Shown: positions 36,679-46,583 of the stretch, one piece after another
How the letters are laid out: the number at the start of each line of letters is the position of its first letter
How positions within the stretch are numbered: the first letter of the stretch is position 1
From: a virus
Reading direction: 5' to 3' (one strand)
Length of the DNA stretch: 46,619 nucleotides
Virus record (IMG/VR): IMGVR_UViG_3300020443_000001
Span: 1 to 46,619 of that record
Notes under the pieces: model-generated
Told to the model about the DNA's origin: nothing
What the model saw: the letters and a program-made list of their open reading frames with translations, nothing else
Databases searched by the model: none
Position numbers and translations under genes: made by a program

Positions 36679-37347
36679 TCAGGCTCCAATTCCGCAATAG
36701 ACTTCGAACTCAGTGTTCACGCCGGGGGCCACCAGCGGCTTAATGAACGCTTGGTCGCCTTGAAAGATTTCCTCGTACTCGTTCGACATGAGGCGCGGCC
36801 CGTCGCGGAAGATGAACCCACGCTTGCCGACCCTTTGACCGTAGGGAAGACGAAGCCACGGCGCGTTGTCTGATGGGTCAACCTCCCAGATGGACACGTT
36901 GTCCACAGACCCTACGAAACTGTCACTTGCCACAAAGTAGAGTGACTTGTCGTCGCCATATGCTCGCGTCGGGATAGCAAAAGACCCCCCGGATGTTTGC
37001 TGGGGAACTATGTTCCCTGAACTGGTGCTTACGCCAAGACGAGGGTTCACACCTCCGCCAGAAACAGTCAAGTCGTATGAAACAAGGTATTTCCGCTCGT
37101 AGGTTAGAGGTAAACCCGATTGAGACAAGGCAGACAAAGCCCCTGACGCCTTGTTCGCCTGACCACCGCTGATCGTCCAGCCCATGCCTTTCGACCAAAC
37201 CGTGTCGCTGTCAAACCCACCGTTGGTCACAAGGTTCTTGAACATCGGTGCGCGAACAATGTCAGGCGTCTTGCGGCGCATGAAGTCGCGGATTTCGGCC
37301 AGTTCAGCGCGGAGAAAGCGCTCTTTATCTGTAGCTCTTACAACCAT
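36679..37347 (-). CDS. tail protein with carbohydrate-binding-like domain
   Basis: A 222-residue protein with GGAG seven bases before its ATG. After an N-terminal helix, residues 40-155 follow a carbohydrate-binding module of jelly-roll type: NLVTNGGFDSDTVWSKGMGWTI, YLVSYDLTVSGGG and SFVGSVDNVSIWE. The C-terminal part is a beta region. Located after the large fibre gene, it probably takes part in host surface binding. Confidence 0.7.
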   Translation of the reverse strand: MVVRATDKERFLRAELAEIRDFMRRKTPDIVRAPMFKNLVTNGGFDSDTVWSKGMGWTISGGQANKASGALSALSQSGLPLTYERKYLVSYDLTVSGGGVNPRLGVSTSSGNIVPQQTSGGSFAIPTRAYGDDKSLYFVASDSFVGSVDNVSIWEVDPSDNAPWLRLPYGQRVGKRGFIFRDGPRLMSNEYEEIFQGDQAFIKPLVAPGVNTEFEVYCGIGA

Positions 37348-37348
37348 C

Positions 37349-39940
37349 TTATTTCTCCAAAATCATGCCGTCATGCGCGACGATCTTTGTGGTAATTGGG
37401 GTATCGGTTTGCCCGACGCGAACAAGGCCTGCGAAGTCAGAGCGCCCGTCAGATGTACCCACGTACACAAGGCCCGTTGTCTCGTCGCAGTCCATTGCTC
37501 TCACCACGTCGGAAGTGCCGTTCAAAGTAACCTTGGCGTCAGGGTAAAACACGGCTCGTTCGTCGTAATATATTTTCGCGAGCTGTTCTGTCGTGGGTGC
37601 GGTTGCCCCGATACGCCACAACGCCATGGACATATCATTTGAGGACACGTTATCGCGGCCTATAACAACGGGAGCAGCGTCCGTAGCCGAAATGTCTCCG
37701 TCACTTTCAAGAAGGTGGATTATTTCGCCGTTGAATATATAGAACACTTCTCCGTTTTGGCGCGCTAAACCCACAAGGCACCACGCACCCTTTGCCATTA
37801 TTGTGTCGGGCAATCCTTGCGCCCATTGATGGTTTTTTGTGCTAGTAACCAAGCCCAATTTTAAGCTGTTTACATGAGTTGCGCCCCCCGAAGTAGTTCG
37901 TTCGATATTAAAGCCCACGCCTGAGCTATCTAGGCGCTTCAGGAGGGCTTGAGTTGACCCGCCGGTTGTGTCGCTTCGTACCCACCCCATCGCACAGAAA
38001 TCGCCCGTCCCAAAATCGAGGTCAGGGTTATACGGCTGTTCAAGGTAATTCTCACCACTAAAACCGCTATACCCTATTAGTTCAGCGCCAGCAGCAACGG
38101 GAGCGAGAGAAACCGCGCCGTTAATGATCAGGCCCTTTTTGTTCTTGGAGCGGTCGCGCTCTGCCCGTCTAACAGACATCTTAAAAGTGGCTGAACTACC
38201 GTCTGTGCCCGAGAACACGGTGAGCGTGTCTCTTCCCGTCCCCGTGATGTAAGCCACGTATTTCCCCACACCGACAGAATTGAATATGTTCTCTGAGGAC
38301 ACACTTGAGTTTTGGGCGTGAGACTCGCGAATGGAGATGCCCGCACCTTGGGCACCGGAAAAGGCCGAAACGTCCAAAGTCACGACATAATGCTGACCTT
38401 CTTCGATGATACCATCCTCTGAGGCAACAACAGCGGGCACCGGATCGTTTCCGTCCAGTCGCCAGTACCCATCTGCCAGTGAGGTAAGCGTACCTCTGGC
38501 GAGATAGTTAGAGCCAGCGGGGCCAATGCTCGTGTCGATCAATTCCCCGCCTGTCAGTTGCTCGGCGTCTGTAGACGACAGCCACGCTCCTTTGATGTCG
38601 CCTACCATCCAACCCGTCGCATAGTCGTGGGTGGTGTATGCAACCATACCTTTTTCGGGCTGGACCAAATCACGTGATAGTGTACTCAAGCCACCATAAT
38701 TCCCAATGCGCAGATTGTGCCCATCCTCGGCAATTTTAAGCGGCCAAGCCGTACCAGGAGCGTCCGAGCCTATGGTTTCCAAGTCCCCTGTTTGCGAGAC
38801 ATTTGTGGATTTGTTGCTCTCGTACCATTCAAGCGCAGAACCTTTTGTGTAATGCAGCGGTTGTGAAACGTCAGCAGTCGGGATGTCGAAAATCCGATAG
38901 CCTCTGGAGTCGTCGTAAAGCTGACATGCAATACGACCGTCGCGCAGGAAGAAAACCGACCGTGCGTCGCTGGTGTCAGAATTGAAGATGTCAAAGACTT
39001 CGCCGCTGCTCAGAATAACGCTGACGCCCGCAGTGGTTGCCACTGCGATGGTTGGGATTTGAAGACCTGACGCTGGATCAATAGGTGCGTCTGCTAGGAC
39101 AGTCATGGCAACATCATGGACCTCGTTGCTGCGGAGGCTATTCCCAGATATCGTTGCCCTGCTCAGTAGGGTGTTCCTCTGAGAGAAAGGCCGTGTGTAG
39201 ATAAACCTTCCACCTGTCCAGAAACCCTCCGCTGTTTCCGCTGCGAAATTCAGGACGAGAACAGCATTAGCTGTCGTGCCCACAGCGAGCCAACCGTTTC
39301 GAGATACCACACTAGAAACACTGCCACTCTCAAGAATGTGGTAGGTAGAGCCTGTTGTGCCTCTGTCAAAAACCATCCACATAGGCAGTGCTGGATCGTC
39401 ACCATCAAAGATCGTGACCTTGTTCGCCTCTGCAATCACAACTTTGCGCGTCGGAATATCTCGACGGGTTCCCCGCGTGGCGGTCCCAAGCGTTTCGTTA
39501 TACCAGCTTGTGCGGCGCTGCACCGCAAGCGACGGGTTGGGCGACGTGTCAATGCACCCGTCAACCATTGTGATGTTCTTGGAAAGAGCTGTAGACGCGA
39601 GGTCTTGGTAAACCACGGCACTCGCAACGTCTTGAGCGTGTCGGTACGCCTTGGCCTCTGCCGCCTCCGCAGACTCCTTGTACGATTTGGCCGTGTCACG
39701 ATACCCCAGCGCCTGCAAAGCCGCAGCCACCGCATTATTCATCAGCGGCACGTTATTCTGCACATAGAGCCGGTGACTTTCCACAGAAAGCGCCGTCGTG
39801 TTCATCCATGACCCAAGCTCGTTGGATTTCACCACCCAGTTGGGAAAAGCCGCAAGCAGGGCGTCGGACTTTGCCGAAAAATTGGATGGGTCCTGACGGC
39901 TTGGTGCCGGAGGAAGGGTAGGAATGATAGGCGCAGCCAT
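37349..39940 (-). CDS. tail fibre / receptor-binding protein with LamG-like domain
   Basis: An 863-residue protein. The N-terminus (RQDPSNFSAKSDALLAAFPNWV, then helical AKSYKESAEAAEAKAYRHAQDV) is the virion-attachment part common in tail fibres. Residues about 150-450 look like a beta-propeller-type repeat region. A domain near 620-790 (DFGTGDFCAMGWVRSD, YIFNGEIIHLLESDG) is a concanavalin/LamG-like fold, which binds sugars. The C-terminus returns to propeller-like repeats (LVYVGTSDGRSDFAG). It most likely decides host range. The ATG overlaps the upstream stop by one base. Confidence 0.8.
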   Translation of the reverse strand: MAAPIIPTLPPAPSRQDPSNFSAKSDALLAAFPNWVVKSNELGSWMNTTALSVESHRLYVQNNVPLMNNAVAAALQALGYRDTAKSYKESAEAAEAKAYRHAQDVASAVVYQDLASTALSKNITMVDGCIDTSPNPSLAVQRRTSWYNETLGTATRGTRRDIPTRKVVIAEANKVTIFDGDDPALPMWMVFDRGTTGSTYHILESGSVSSVVSRNGWLAVGTTANAVLVLNFAAETAEGFWTGGRFIYTRPFSQRNTLLSRATISGNSLRSNEVHDVAMTVLADAPIDPASGLQIPTIAVATTAGVSVILSSGEVFDIFNSDTSDARSVFFLRDGRIACQLYDDSRGYRIFDIPTADVSQPLHYTKGSALEWYESNKSTNVSQTGDLETIGSDAPGTAWPLKIAEDGHNLRIGNYGGLSTLSRDLVQPEKGMVAYTTHDYATGWMVGDIKGAWLSSTDAEQLTGGELIDTSIGPAGSNYLARGTLTSLADGYWRLDGNDPVPAVVASEDGIIEEGQHYVVTLDVSAFSGAQGAGISIRESHAQNSSVSSENIFNSVGVGKYVAYITGTGRDTLTVFSGTDGSSATFKMSVRRAERDRSKNKKGLIINGAVSLAPVAAGAELIGYSGFSGENYLEQPYNPDLDFGTGDFCAMGWVRSDTTGGSTQALLKRLDSSGVGFNIERTTSGGATHVNSLKLGLVTSTKNHQWAQGLPDTIMAKGAWCLVGLARQNGEVFYIFNGEIIHLLESDGDISATDAAPVVIGRDNVSSNDMSMALWRIGATAPTTEQLAKIYYDERAVFYPDAKVTLNGTSDVVRAMDCDETTGLVYVGTSDGRSDFAGLVRVGQTDTPITTKIVAHDGMILEK

Positions 39941-40836
39941 TAGGTAAGTCCTTCTACTTCAATTGTGGCCTCAGAAATCGTAGGGGAGGGCAACAAAATG
40001 TCAAATCTGTTAAAATACCCGTACACAATAGTGCCAAGGCTTTCATCTGTATCACCGATCCAAACCACGGGCTTAGCACGGTATGCCGCAAGGGTGTTCT
40101 GTAGTCGGCGGGTCGCATTGGTAGGAAACACCACGGGATAATCCACGTTTTGGGCGAAAGCCCTCTCCACGATGATTGCGTTGCCAAAAGCGTCCCGTTC
40201 TTTTCGACTGTAGTCCTTGAGCGAAAGCCCCACCCCGTAAGTGGCAACGCCGATGTCTAAAAGACGGCCAATAACAATCTGCCCTAACTCGGCGCTTCCA
40301 CTGATACCCGTGACCGTTATTGTCGTTTCCGCGTTGAGGTATGGAGGGATTTCGATTTCGATTACTTCCTGCCGTTGCACCCCAATAGGGGAGAAGAAAT
40401 AAGTGCTCCAGTCCACGACGCCTGTTTCATCCAGAAGAGTATACGTCTCGGAGAAGACGGTGCCCGCGTCAGGGTCCACTGTTTCCACTTCCAGCGTAGA
40501 ACCCGCAAGTCCAAACACCGCCAAGGCACTGACGAACTCGCCGTTGTGTGCAATGGTGTAAGTGATGGACCCTGCGTTCACAACACGGTCCGTAAGGTGC
40601 TGGTCGAAAGCTTTGTAAAGGTTGGTAGCCCCAAGGCGTAGCCAACTAGTAGAAACAGTAGGCGGGTTTTGCCCAACGTTACCATCTACCAAGCTTTCGT
40701 ACACGGAGTGTTCAAAGATCACCGTGTCGCCTTCCGCATATGTGGTTGCAGCACTGTAAACCGGAGCATCGTCTTCGACAACGTTGGATGAAACCAAAAC
40801 CGCATCGTTGACCGCCATGGGTGGAATAATGTACAT
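39940..40836 (-). CDS. tail tip protein with chitin-binding-like module
   Basis: A 298-residue protein from ATG 40836, two bases after the tape-measure stop. Residues about 25-70 (VYSAATTYAEGDTVIFEHSVYESL, then PPTVSTSWLRLG) follow the CBM5/12-like module (Y-x-x-G-D-x-V-x-x-x-x-x-x-Y-x-x...W). The following part is beta-rich, with EIEIPPYLNAETTITVTG and IVERAFAQNVDYPVVFPTN. Its place directly after the tape measure is that of distal tail or tip proteins. Specific role uncertain. Confidence 0.65.
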   Translation of the reverse strand: MYIIPPMAVNDAVLVSSNVVEDDAPVYSAATTYAEGDTVIFEHSVYESLVDGNVGQNPPTVSTSWLRLGATNLYKAFDQHLTDRVVNAGSITYTIAHNGEFVSALAVFGLAGSTLEVETVDPDAGTVFSETYTLLDETGVVDWSTYFFSPIGVQRQEVIEIEIPPYLNAETTITVTGISGSAELGQIVIGRLLDIGVATYGVGLSLKDYSRKERDAFGNAIIVERAFAQNVDYPVVFPTNATRRLQNTLAAYRAKPVVWIGDTDESLGTIVYGYFNRFDILLPSPTISEATIEVEGLT

Positions 40837-40838
40837 TT

Positions 40839-43800
40839 TTAAACCCTTGTGTCCGGAAGGCCAACGTTGTCCCAAGCGTCAACTCGATCGCTTACACGCT
40901 TGGTGTGCTTAATCACGGCCAAGAGAGCGCGGCGAATTTCTGAGAGACCCTGTTCGAGGTTGGACGTGTCTGTCCCTGCGCTGAGGATGTCTTGCGTCTT
41001 CTTAGCGTTCGATATCTGGCTCGGCCCCGTCTTCTCTAGCTCAGGACCATTCTCACCTACAATGCGGTACCCACCCATGTGGGAACCACCATCCATGAAC
41101 GCGGGAACACCACCTAGGTCGATGATTTCTTGGCGACGGGCTTCAATCGTTTCTGCTAAAGCCCTAAGCTCACCCGCTTGTCCATAGGTCTGGCTGTACA
41201 AACCGCCGTCGCCATAAAACTCGTTTTTGAAGTCACGAGCTTTGCTGGAACTGCCCGAATAACTAATTTGGTTGTACTTGCCCTCGAAAAGACCTTGATC
41301 GTTCACGCCGAAAGAAGCCGTCTGGGACATTTGGACGGGGCCGGATTTGGCATTCAGGTACACGCCGTATTTCTGCGCCAAACCGATGATCGAGCCAGAA
41401 GCTTGATTGACCTGTTCAATCAGCTGGCTTTGTGTACCAACGCTAGACTCAAGAGCCGCTTGCGCCTCGCGAAGAGCAGACTGACGGTTTGCCTCGGCTT
41501 CTGCTGCTGCTAGTTGGGCTTCTTGCGCTGCAACAATGCGACCAACAAGGCTGGATAGCTGGTCAAGACCCGCAACCATACCCGACACGCCCGAAACGTT
41601 GATACCCACGTTCATCCGCGTCAAGAGCGCAGATGTGAGTGTTTCGTTGCCCGCGACTGCGCGTTCAACCAACTCAGTGATGCTTACTGTTTCGCCCTGC
41701 AAGTTTTTAACGTCGCTAAGCTGGTCATTGGTCAGGCTCTGTGTGTTCGTTATGCTACCTGTTTGCCCTGTGATAGCATTACCAAAGACCGCGTTTTGGT
41801 TGGCCAAAGCAGTGATCTGTTGCAGGGTGCCTTGGCTAATCGTGGTCAGCATCCTCGCTGCAGCAACTTCTTCCGCTGTAATCACGCCATCCTTGTTACG
41901 ATCAACCGCGTTGATTACAGCCTCGATCGCCGCGTTGGATGCCTTGCCTGCAAGGGACTCGCGGATTTGTTGAGCAGTCATCTGACCATTGTTATTGATA
42001 GCTGTCTCAAGGGCGAACACCGTGCTTTCGTACGCGCTCACGATCGAAGCGGCTTGAGCCTCTTGTGCCGAAACAACCCCATCCATGTTAGCGTCAAGTG
42101 CGTCAAGCACCTGAGTTGCCAAGTTCAAGGAAGCCGAAAGATATGCAGTGGTAGTCGCTGCAGTTTGCTCGCGCAAAGCCGCAATCTGCTGTAGCGTCGT
42201 CTGGTCCATATTGGACAACAGACGGGACGCCATTAATTCTTCGGCGGACACGACACCATCTTTGTTACGATCAACTGCCCCTACAACGGCGTTAATTGCA
42301 GCATCCGATGCTTTACCCTGTAGTGAGTCGCGGATTTGCTGAACAGTAGTGCGTCCATTCGAGTCCACGGATGCACTTACACCCGCTAGAGCTTCTACGT
42401 AACCACTGAGCAACAGCGCAGCCTGCGCCTCTTGTGACGAAAGCAACCCGTCATTGTTTGCGTCGAGTGCTTCTACAATTTGTGTTGCCATCCCGTAGGA
42501 TGAAGTAAGGTAAGAAGTGGTGGTTGCCGCAGTTTGTTCGCGCAGAGCCGCGATAGCAAGAGCACCCTCGGATGAAAGAGCACCTATGACCTGACCATTG
42601 CCGTCAAGCAACGCTGCAACAGTGGTGCCAGTGTTGTCAATAGCCTTAGCGATTTGTAGCTGTGTACTTGCAACGATCTGATCCTTAAGAGAATTCAGAA
42701 CAGTCACTTGTTCGTTAAGCAACTCCTCGGTCGCATTACCAGTCTCCAGCATGTCGCGCAGTTCTTCAAGCGCAGCAGTCTGCACCTCAAACAACATTGC
42801 TTGGTAGTCAGCACCAAGGCCGAGAGATTCGGCAACCGCCGCGCTCTGACGCAGCTGATTGGCAATAGTGCCCTCGATCCGCAGAAGATCAACACTAGTG
42901 GACGCGAAATCAGCGCTGTCTGTTGCAAGGGACTGGCCCGAAGCGCCAAGGCTACTTAGTGCATCTACGTCGCCTGAAAGAGCAGCAGACAGCTGAGACG
43001 CGTACTTCGCACCCGCCGACGCTAGGTCCGACGCGTCCCGTACGCCACCGATGCCATCTGCAGCACTTCGCAGGCTCTCCGCCAGACGGAAGAACTCTGT
43101 CGCGGACTGGCTGGCCTCAGTCGCCGCTTGGTTCGAGGCAGCAATTTGGTCCGTCAGTGGGTCGAACACGTCGGAAACAGCCTGTGCCACGAGAGCGCCA
43201 AGCTTTTCTGTCAGACTATCGAATGCGGGGAGAACCGTGTCCATTTGTGCGGCAAGGGCCACCAACGCAGTGAACATCTCACGGCCCGCTACAGTTGTGA
43301 GGTCTTGCGCGTCCACCATTGCACGGTATTGTGCGCGAGTTTCGGGCATTGCGTAACCCAATTCACCCATGACTTCGGCAAGTTGCTCAGCAGTTTTGGC
43401 CACACGCTCTTGTTCGCTATACACAGTTTGGTAGTACAGGGACGTCGCAGTGTTGAAAGCCTCCAGACCGCCCGCGAGGTCAGCCAAATCACTGGCCATG
43501 GACGCCCCTTGCAGGGACACTTCCAGCAGTTCGTTACCGAACGTGTCCAGCACAGTGTTGACCAGCGTGATGCTGTTCACGAGACGGGAAAGGGCGTCGT
43601 AGGAACCCTCGCCTTCTTTCTTGAGGGCCTCAAACTCTTCGTTCACGTGAGACACTTTTTGCCCAGCCGAATATAACAGATCAGCGGGGATGCCGAACAG
43701 CTTCTCAAGGCCCGTCTGCACTGCGTATTGGTTGGACTGCACCACTTCTTCAAAGTTGCCAACAATCGCGTCAGCAAACACGTCACCGATACGAGTCATT

Positions 43801-46583
43801 TCTTCGGTGATCGCTTCTTCGATTTCTTCGTCAGAAAGGCCCTTAGTACTGATTTTAACAGTGAGTTTGGCACGATCAATGTTCGCTGCAGCAAAGCCAA
43901 AAGTCTCGCCCATGGTCATCACGCTATTGGCGATGTCCTCGATAGTTGAAACAATCGGAGACGCAGCTTCATCCGCCAGAGCGGAGTAATGGGTTTTAAC
44001 CTTCTTACTGAGGCCCCAGAAGCGCTTAGTCTGAATAACTTGGAACGACTCAATTAGGCTGTCCATGCCGTTTACAGTAATGCGAAGACCCGCATCAAGC
44101 TCTTTAGTCTTCTTCTTAAAGAAGCTGAACACCGCCCCGACAGCAGCCAAGGGCAACGCGACCGCGCCCAAAGCAGCACCGAAAGCACCGACACTAGCAG
44201 TTGCAGCGCCCAACTGTGTACCAATGACGCTTGTCATGCCACCGATGCCGCCAGACATAAGACCGCCCAAGGACATGCTCAGGCCAGCGCCAATACCACT
44301 AGTCAGAGCGCTGAATCCCGCGCCTAGGCTACCTAGTATGCCGCCGCCCGCCGCGCCGCCCCCGCCGCCAGTCAGGGTACCGAGTAGACCACCCCCGCTA
44401 CTACCCCCCGTCAGCTGGCCAGCCGCCCCCGCGACGCCCCCGCCCGTGAGGCCCGCAGTGATTGGGATGAAGATTCGGTTACGCGCCACAGTGATCAACA
44501 TTTCGCGAATCATGTTTTTGAGCGAGTTGAGGATCAAGTCCTTAGCAGACTCAAAGTCTTGGAACATGGACATCGCCCAGTCCGCAAAAGCCTCAGCCGC
44601 GTCATTTACGATTGGCACACTGTCCAACAGCTCACTGTTCAGCTCTTCCACGGCATGCTTGTAAGCCCCGTCGCTAAGGCCATTAGCGGCAAGTTTCTGT
44701 AGGTTTTCAAGCTCGTGGTTGTATTTCTTGAGGGGGTCAGCATCAAATTCGAGGTTTTGGATTTCGTCCGCGAGTTCACGCGCCTCTTTTGCAGCAGCTT
44801 TAGCCGCCTTGCTTGCAGCGCTGGATGCCTTTGTCCCTGCCGCCTTGGACGCACGGATACCCTCTTCGATCTTGTCGCCTGTCGTGAGAAGGCCTGAGAG
44901 CTCGTCGATCTGGTCGCGAACTACTTGAGTTTTCTGAACAGCCAAGTCAATGCTTGCACCGCCCTTAACGAGAGCCGCAGTTTCTTCTTTAGCCTTCTGC
45001 TTAAGGAGCGCGATTTCACCAGCAGTTGCAGCGTTTGTGCCTTCTTGTAGAGCAAGGTTTTTGGCTTTAACAACGGCGATGCGACGCGAAATGTCTACAC
45101 CCATGGACGAAATAGCCGCATCAGCGGCCAACAAAGCCGCTCGGAGGGCGTAAGCCTGACCCACGGCGGTTCCAAGGTTATTTGTAAGGTCAACTGCAGA
45201 AGTGGAAGTCATTGCCGCCGCACGGGCAGCTTCCACGATGGACGATGCGGTTTCCTCGGACACGCCAAGAGCTTGCAACTTGGTGCTGAGTGCTTGTTTC
45301 TCGATTTCCCACTGGGCCGCAAGCATTTCGTAGCTGCCTTCGCCGTGGCGGAGAGTAGCTTCTTTTACAGCGAGTTCCTGTTGGTACGTCAAGAGAAGAG
45401 CCGCAGCCTCCTCGCCAATCTTCTGACCTTCAATTCGGGTCGCTGCCATCCAGCCATATTGCTTGGCCATGGCCGTCAGTTTAGCGTCCTCGGCGTTCTT
45501 GAGGTATTCCTCGCCCTGCACACGTGAGTTGTAATACTGTTCATACCCCTCACGGATTTTCGTGGAGGTGCCAAGACGTTTTTCTTCCAGCTGTTGGAAC
45601 TGGATAAGGCTTTCTAGGGTGGTGCCGATAAGCGTAATGAACTGAGTTTCTTCTTCATTACGGCTTCCGGACGCGTCGGCGGCTGCGGAATACGCCGTGA
45701 GCATGTTCTGGGCCGCTTCAACCTGCGCATCGATACCATCGGCCTTGAGCATTTCCAGCTGGGCGTCCATTACGGCCTGTACGAGGGCGTCAACTTCTTC
45801 ACGGGCTTCACGGGCGCTTTCAGAGAACACCATGAAGGGGCGTTCCAACTCGAAAGTGTCCGCCATCTGGGTCGTTTGAAGGCCCTTAAGCACGGAACTA
45901 TCCGTCAGGGAACCTGCGGCGTCCTCAAAAACTTTGTTTGTCTTTTGTTCCAACGCCAAACGGGCGTTCTCAGCCAGCTGCTCTTGCAACGCACGACCCG
46001 CCGCCGTCGCCTGACCATATTTCTCAGTCAATTCGTCCAGAGGCGCGAGGGACGCTTCAAGGAACCCGTTGTACTCAGAGAACGTGTTACCTAGGTCTTT
46101 TACAGTGTCTTCGAGTTTTTCAGCTTCTTCACCCGCAGCTGTGAACCACTGAACGGCTGCGCCACCAAGGCCGATAACAGCAAAAGTAGCGAGGCTGACT
46201 GGATTTACAATCGTACCGATAGCTGCTTTAAGGCCATGGATGACCCCGCCGCTGCGCGAAAGGTCCCGCATAGCGCCCGCAGTTTGTTCACCCTGTTGCA
46301 TCATCATGATGAAAGGGCTTTGGCCCACGGCCATCATCTGGCCAATGTCAGTCAGCTGGTACGAAAGGTTGTTTACGGCTTGGCGCGACTGGCGCTCAAT
46401 GCGACGACTGCTGTCGTTTACATCAGTGGCGGTTCTACGCATCGTGTCGGTAACGTCCGACATAGACTGCTTCATGCGGGCGCTGGCTTTGGTACCAGCA
46501 TCCGCCATCCCTGCAACATCTTTGGATGCTTTTTTGGCGTCGGAAGAATCCACACCAATTTTAAGCATTGTAAGAAAGTCCAT
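40839..46583 (-). CDS. tail tape measure protein with four EF-hand loops
   Basis: A 1914-residue protein. The N-terminus (MKIGVDSSDAKKASKDV, then helices) is typical of tape measures. The centre has a Gly/Ala-rich hydrophobic stretch (residues about 690-800) of the membrane-inserting type. Long helical parts fill the rest. Residues 1352-1597 are two 123-residue tandem repeats, each with two canonical EF-hand loops: DANNDGLLSSQE (1374), DRNKDGVVSAEE (1438), DANMDGVVSAQE (1497), DRNKDGVITAEE (1561). It fixes tail length and passes into the host envelope at DNA entry. The gene continues across the contig joint; its start is also at 41-39. Confidence 0.95.
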   Translation of the reverse strand: MDFLTMLKIGVDSSDAKKASKDVAGMADAGTKASARMKQSMSDVTDTMRRTATDVNDSSRRIERQSRQAVNNLSYQLTDIGQMMAVGQSPFIMMMQQGEQTAGAMRDLSRSGGVIHGLKAAIGTIVNPVSLATFAVIGLGGAAVQWFTAAGEEAEKLEDTVKDLGNTFSEYNGFLEASLAPLDELTEKYGQATAAGRALQEQLAENARLALEQKTNKVFEDAAGSLTDSSVLKGLQTTQMADTFELERPFMVFSESAREAREEVDALVQAVMDAQLEMLKADGIDAQVEAAQNMLTAYSAAADASGSRNEEETQFITLIGTTLESLIQFQQLEEKRLGTSTKIREGYEQYYNSRVQGEEYLKNAEDAKLTAMAKQYGWMAATRIEGQKIGEEAAALLLTYQQELAVKEATLRHGEGSYEMLAAQWEIEKQALSTKLQALGVSEETASSIVEAARAAAMTSTSAVDLTNNLGTAVGQAYALRAALLAADAAISSMGVDISRRIAVVKAKNLALQEGTNAATAGEIALLKQKAKEETAALVKGGASIDLAVQKTQVVRDQIDELSGLLTTGDKIEEGIRASKAAGTKASSAASKAAKAAAKEARELADEIQNLEFDADPLKKYNHELENLQKLAANGLSDGAYKHAVEELNSELLDSVPIVNDAAEAFADWAMSMFQDFESAKDLILNSLKNMIREMLITVARNRIFIPITAGLTGGGVAGAAGQLTGGSSGGGLLGTLTGGGGGAAGGGILGSLGAGFSALTSGIGAGLSMSLGGLMSGGIGGMTSVIGTQLGAATASVGAFGAALGAVALPLAAVGAVFSFFKKKTKELDAGLRITVNGMDSLIESFQVIQTKRFWGLSKKVKTHYSALADEAASPIVSTIEDIANSVMTMGETFGFAAANIDRAKLTVKISTKGLSDEEIEEAITEEMTRIGDVFADAIVGNFEEVVQSNQYAVQTGLEKLFGIPADLLYSAGQKVSHVNEEFEALKKEGEGSYDALSRLVNSITLVNTVLDTFGNELLEVSLQGASMASDLADLAGGLEAFNTATSLYYQTVYSEQERVAKTAEQLAEVMGELGYAMPETRAQYRAMVDAQDLTTVAGREMFTALVALAAQMDTVLPAFDSLTEKLGALVAQAVSDVFDPLTDQIAASNQAATEASQSATEFFRLAESLRSAADGIGGVRDASDLASAGAKYASQLSAALSGDVDALSSLGASGQSLATDSADFASTSVDLLRIEGTIANQLRQSAAVAESLGLGADYQAMLFEVQTAALEELRDMLETGNATEELLNEQVTVLNSLKDQIVASTQLQIAKAIDNTGTTVAALLDGNGQVIGALSSEGALAIAALREQTAATTTSYLTSSYGMATQIVEALDANNDGLLSSQEAQAALLLSGYVEALAGVSASVDSNGRTTVQQIRDSLQGKASDAAINAVVGAVDRNKDGVVSAEELMASRLLSNMDQTTLQQIAALREQTAATTTAYLSASLNLATQVLDALDANMDGVVSAQEAQAASIVSAYESTVFALETAINNNGQMTAQQIRESLAGKASNAAIEAVINAVDRNKDGVITAEEVAAARMLTTISQGTLQQITALANQNAVFGNAITGQTGSITNTQSLTNDQLSDVKNLQGETVSITELVERAVAGNETLTSALLTRMNVGINVSGVSGMVAGLDQLSSLVGRIVAAQEAQLAAAEAEANRQSALREAQAALESSVGTQSQLIEQVNQASGSIIGLAQKYGVYLNAKSGPVQMSQTASFGVNDQGLFEGKYNQISYSGSSSKARDFKNEFYGDGGLYSQTYGQAGELRALAETIEARRQEIIDLGGVPAFMDGGSHMGGYRIVGENGPELEKTGPSQISNAKKTQDILSAGTDTSNLEQGLSEIRRALLAVIKHTKRVSDRVDAWDNVGLPDTRV
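41793..42530 (-). repeat. tandem 123-codon duplication in the tape measure (EF-hand pairs)
   Basis: Two consecutive units of 123 codons (42530-42162 and 42161-41793), both starting AATTT[S/A]YL and both holding two EF-hand loops (36-base loops at 42429-42464, 42237-42272, 42060-42095, 41868-41903). Similarity is clear over the whole unit, so this is an internal duplication. Confidence 0.85.

Noticed and set aside
44065-44664. 199-codon Pro-rich frame on the plus strand
   Set aside because: Antisense to the Gly/Ala-rich segment of the tape measure; the Pro runs are the reverse reading of Gly codons.
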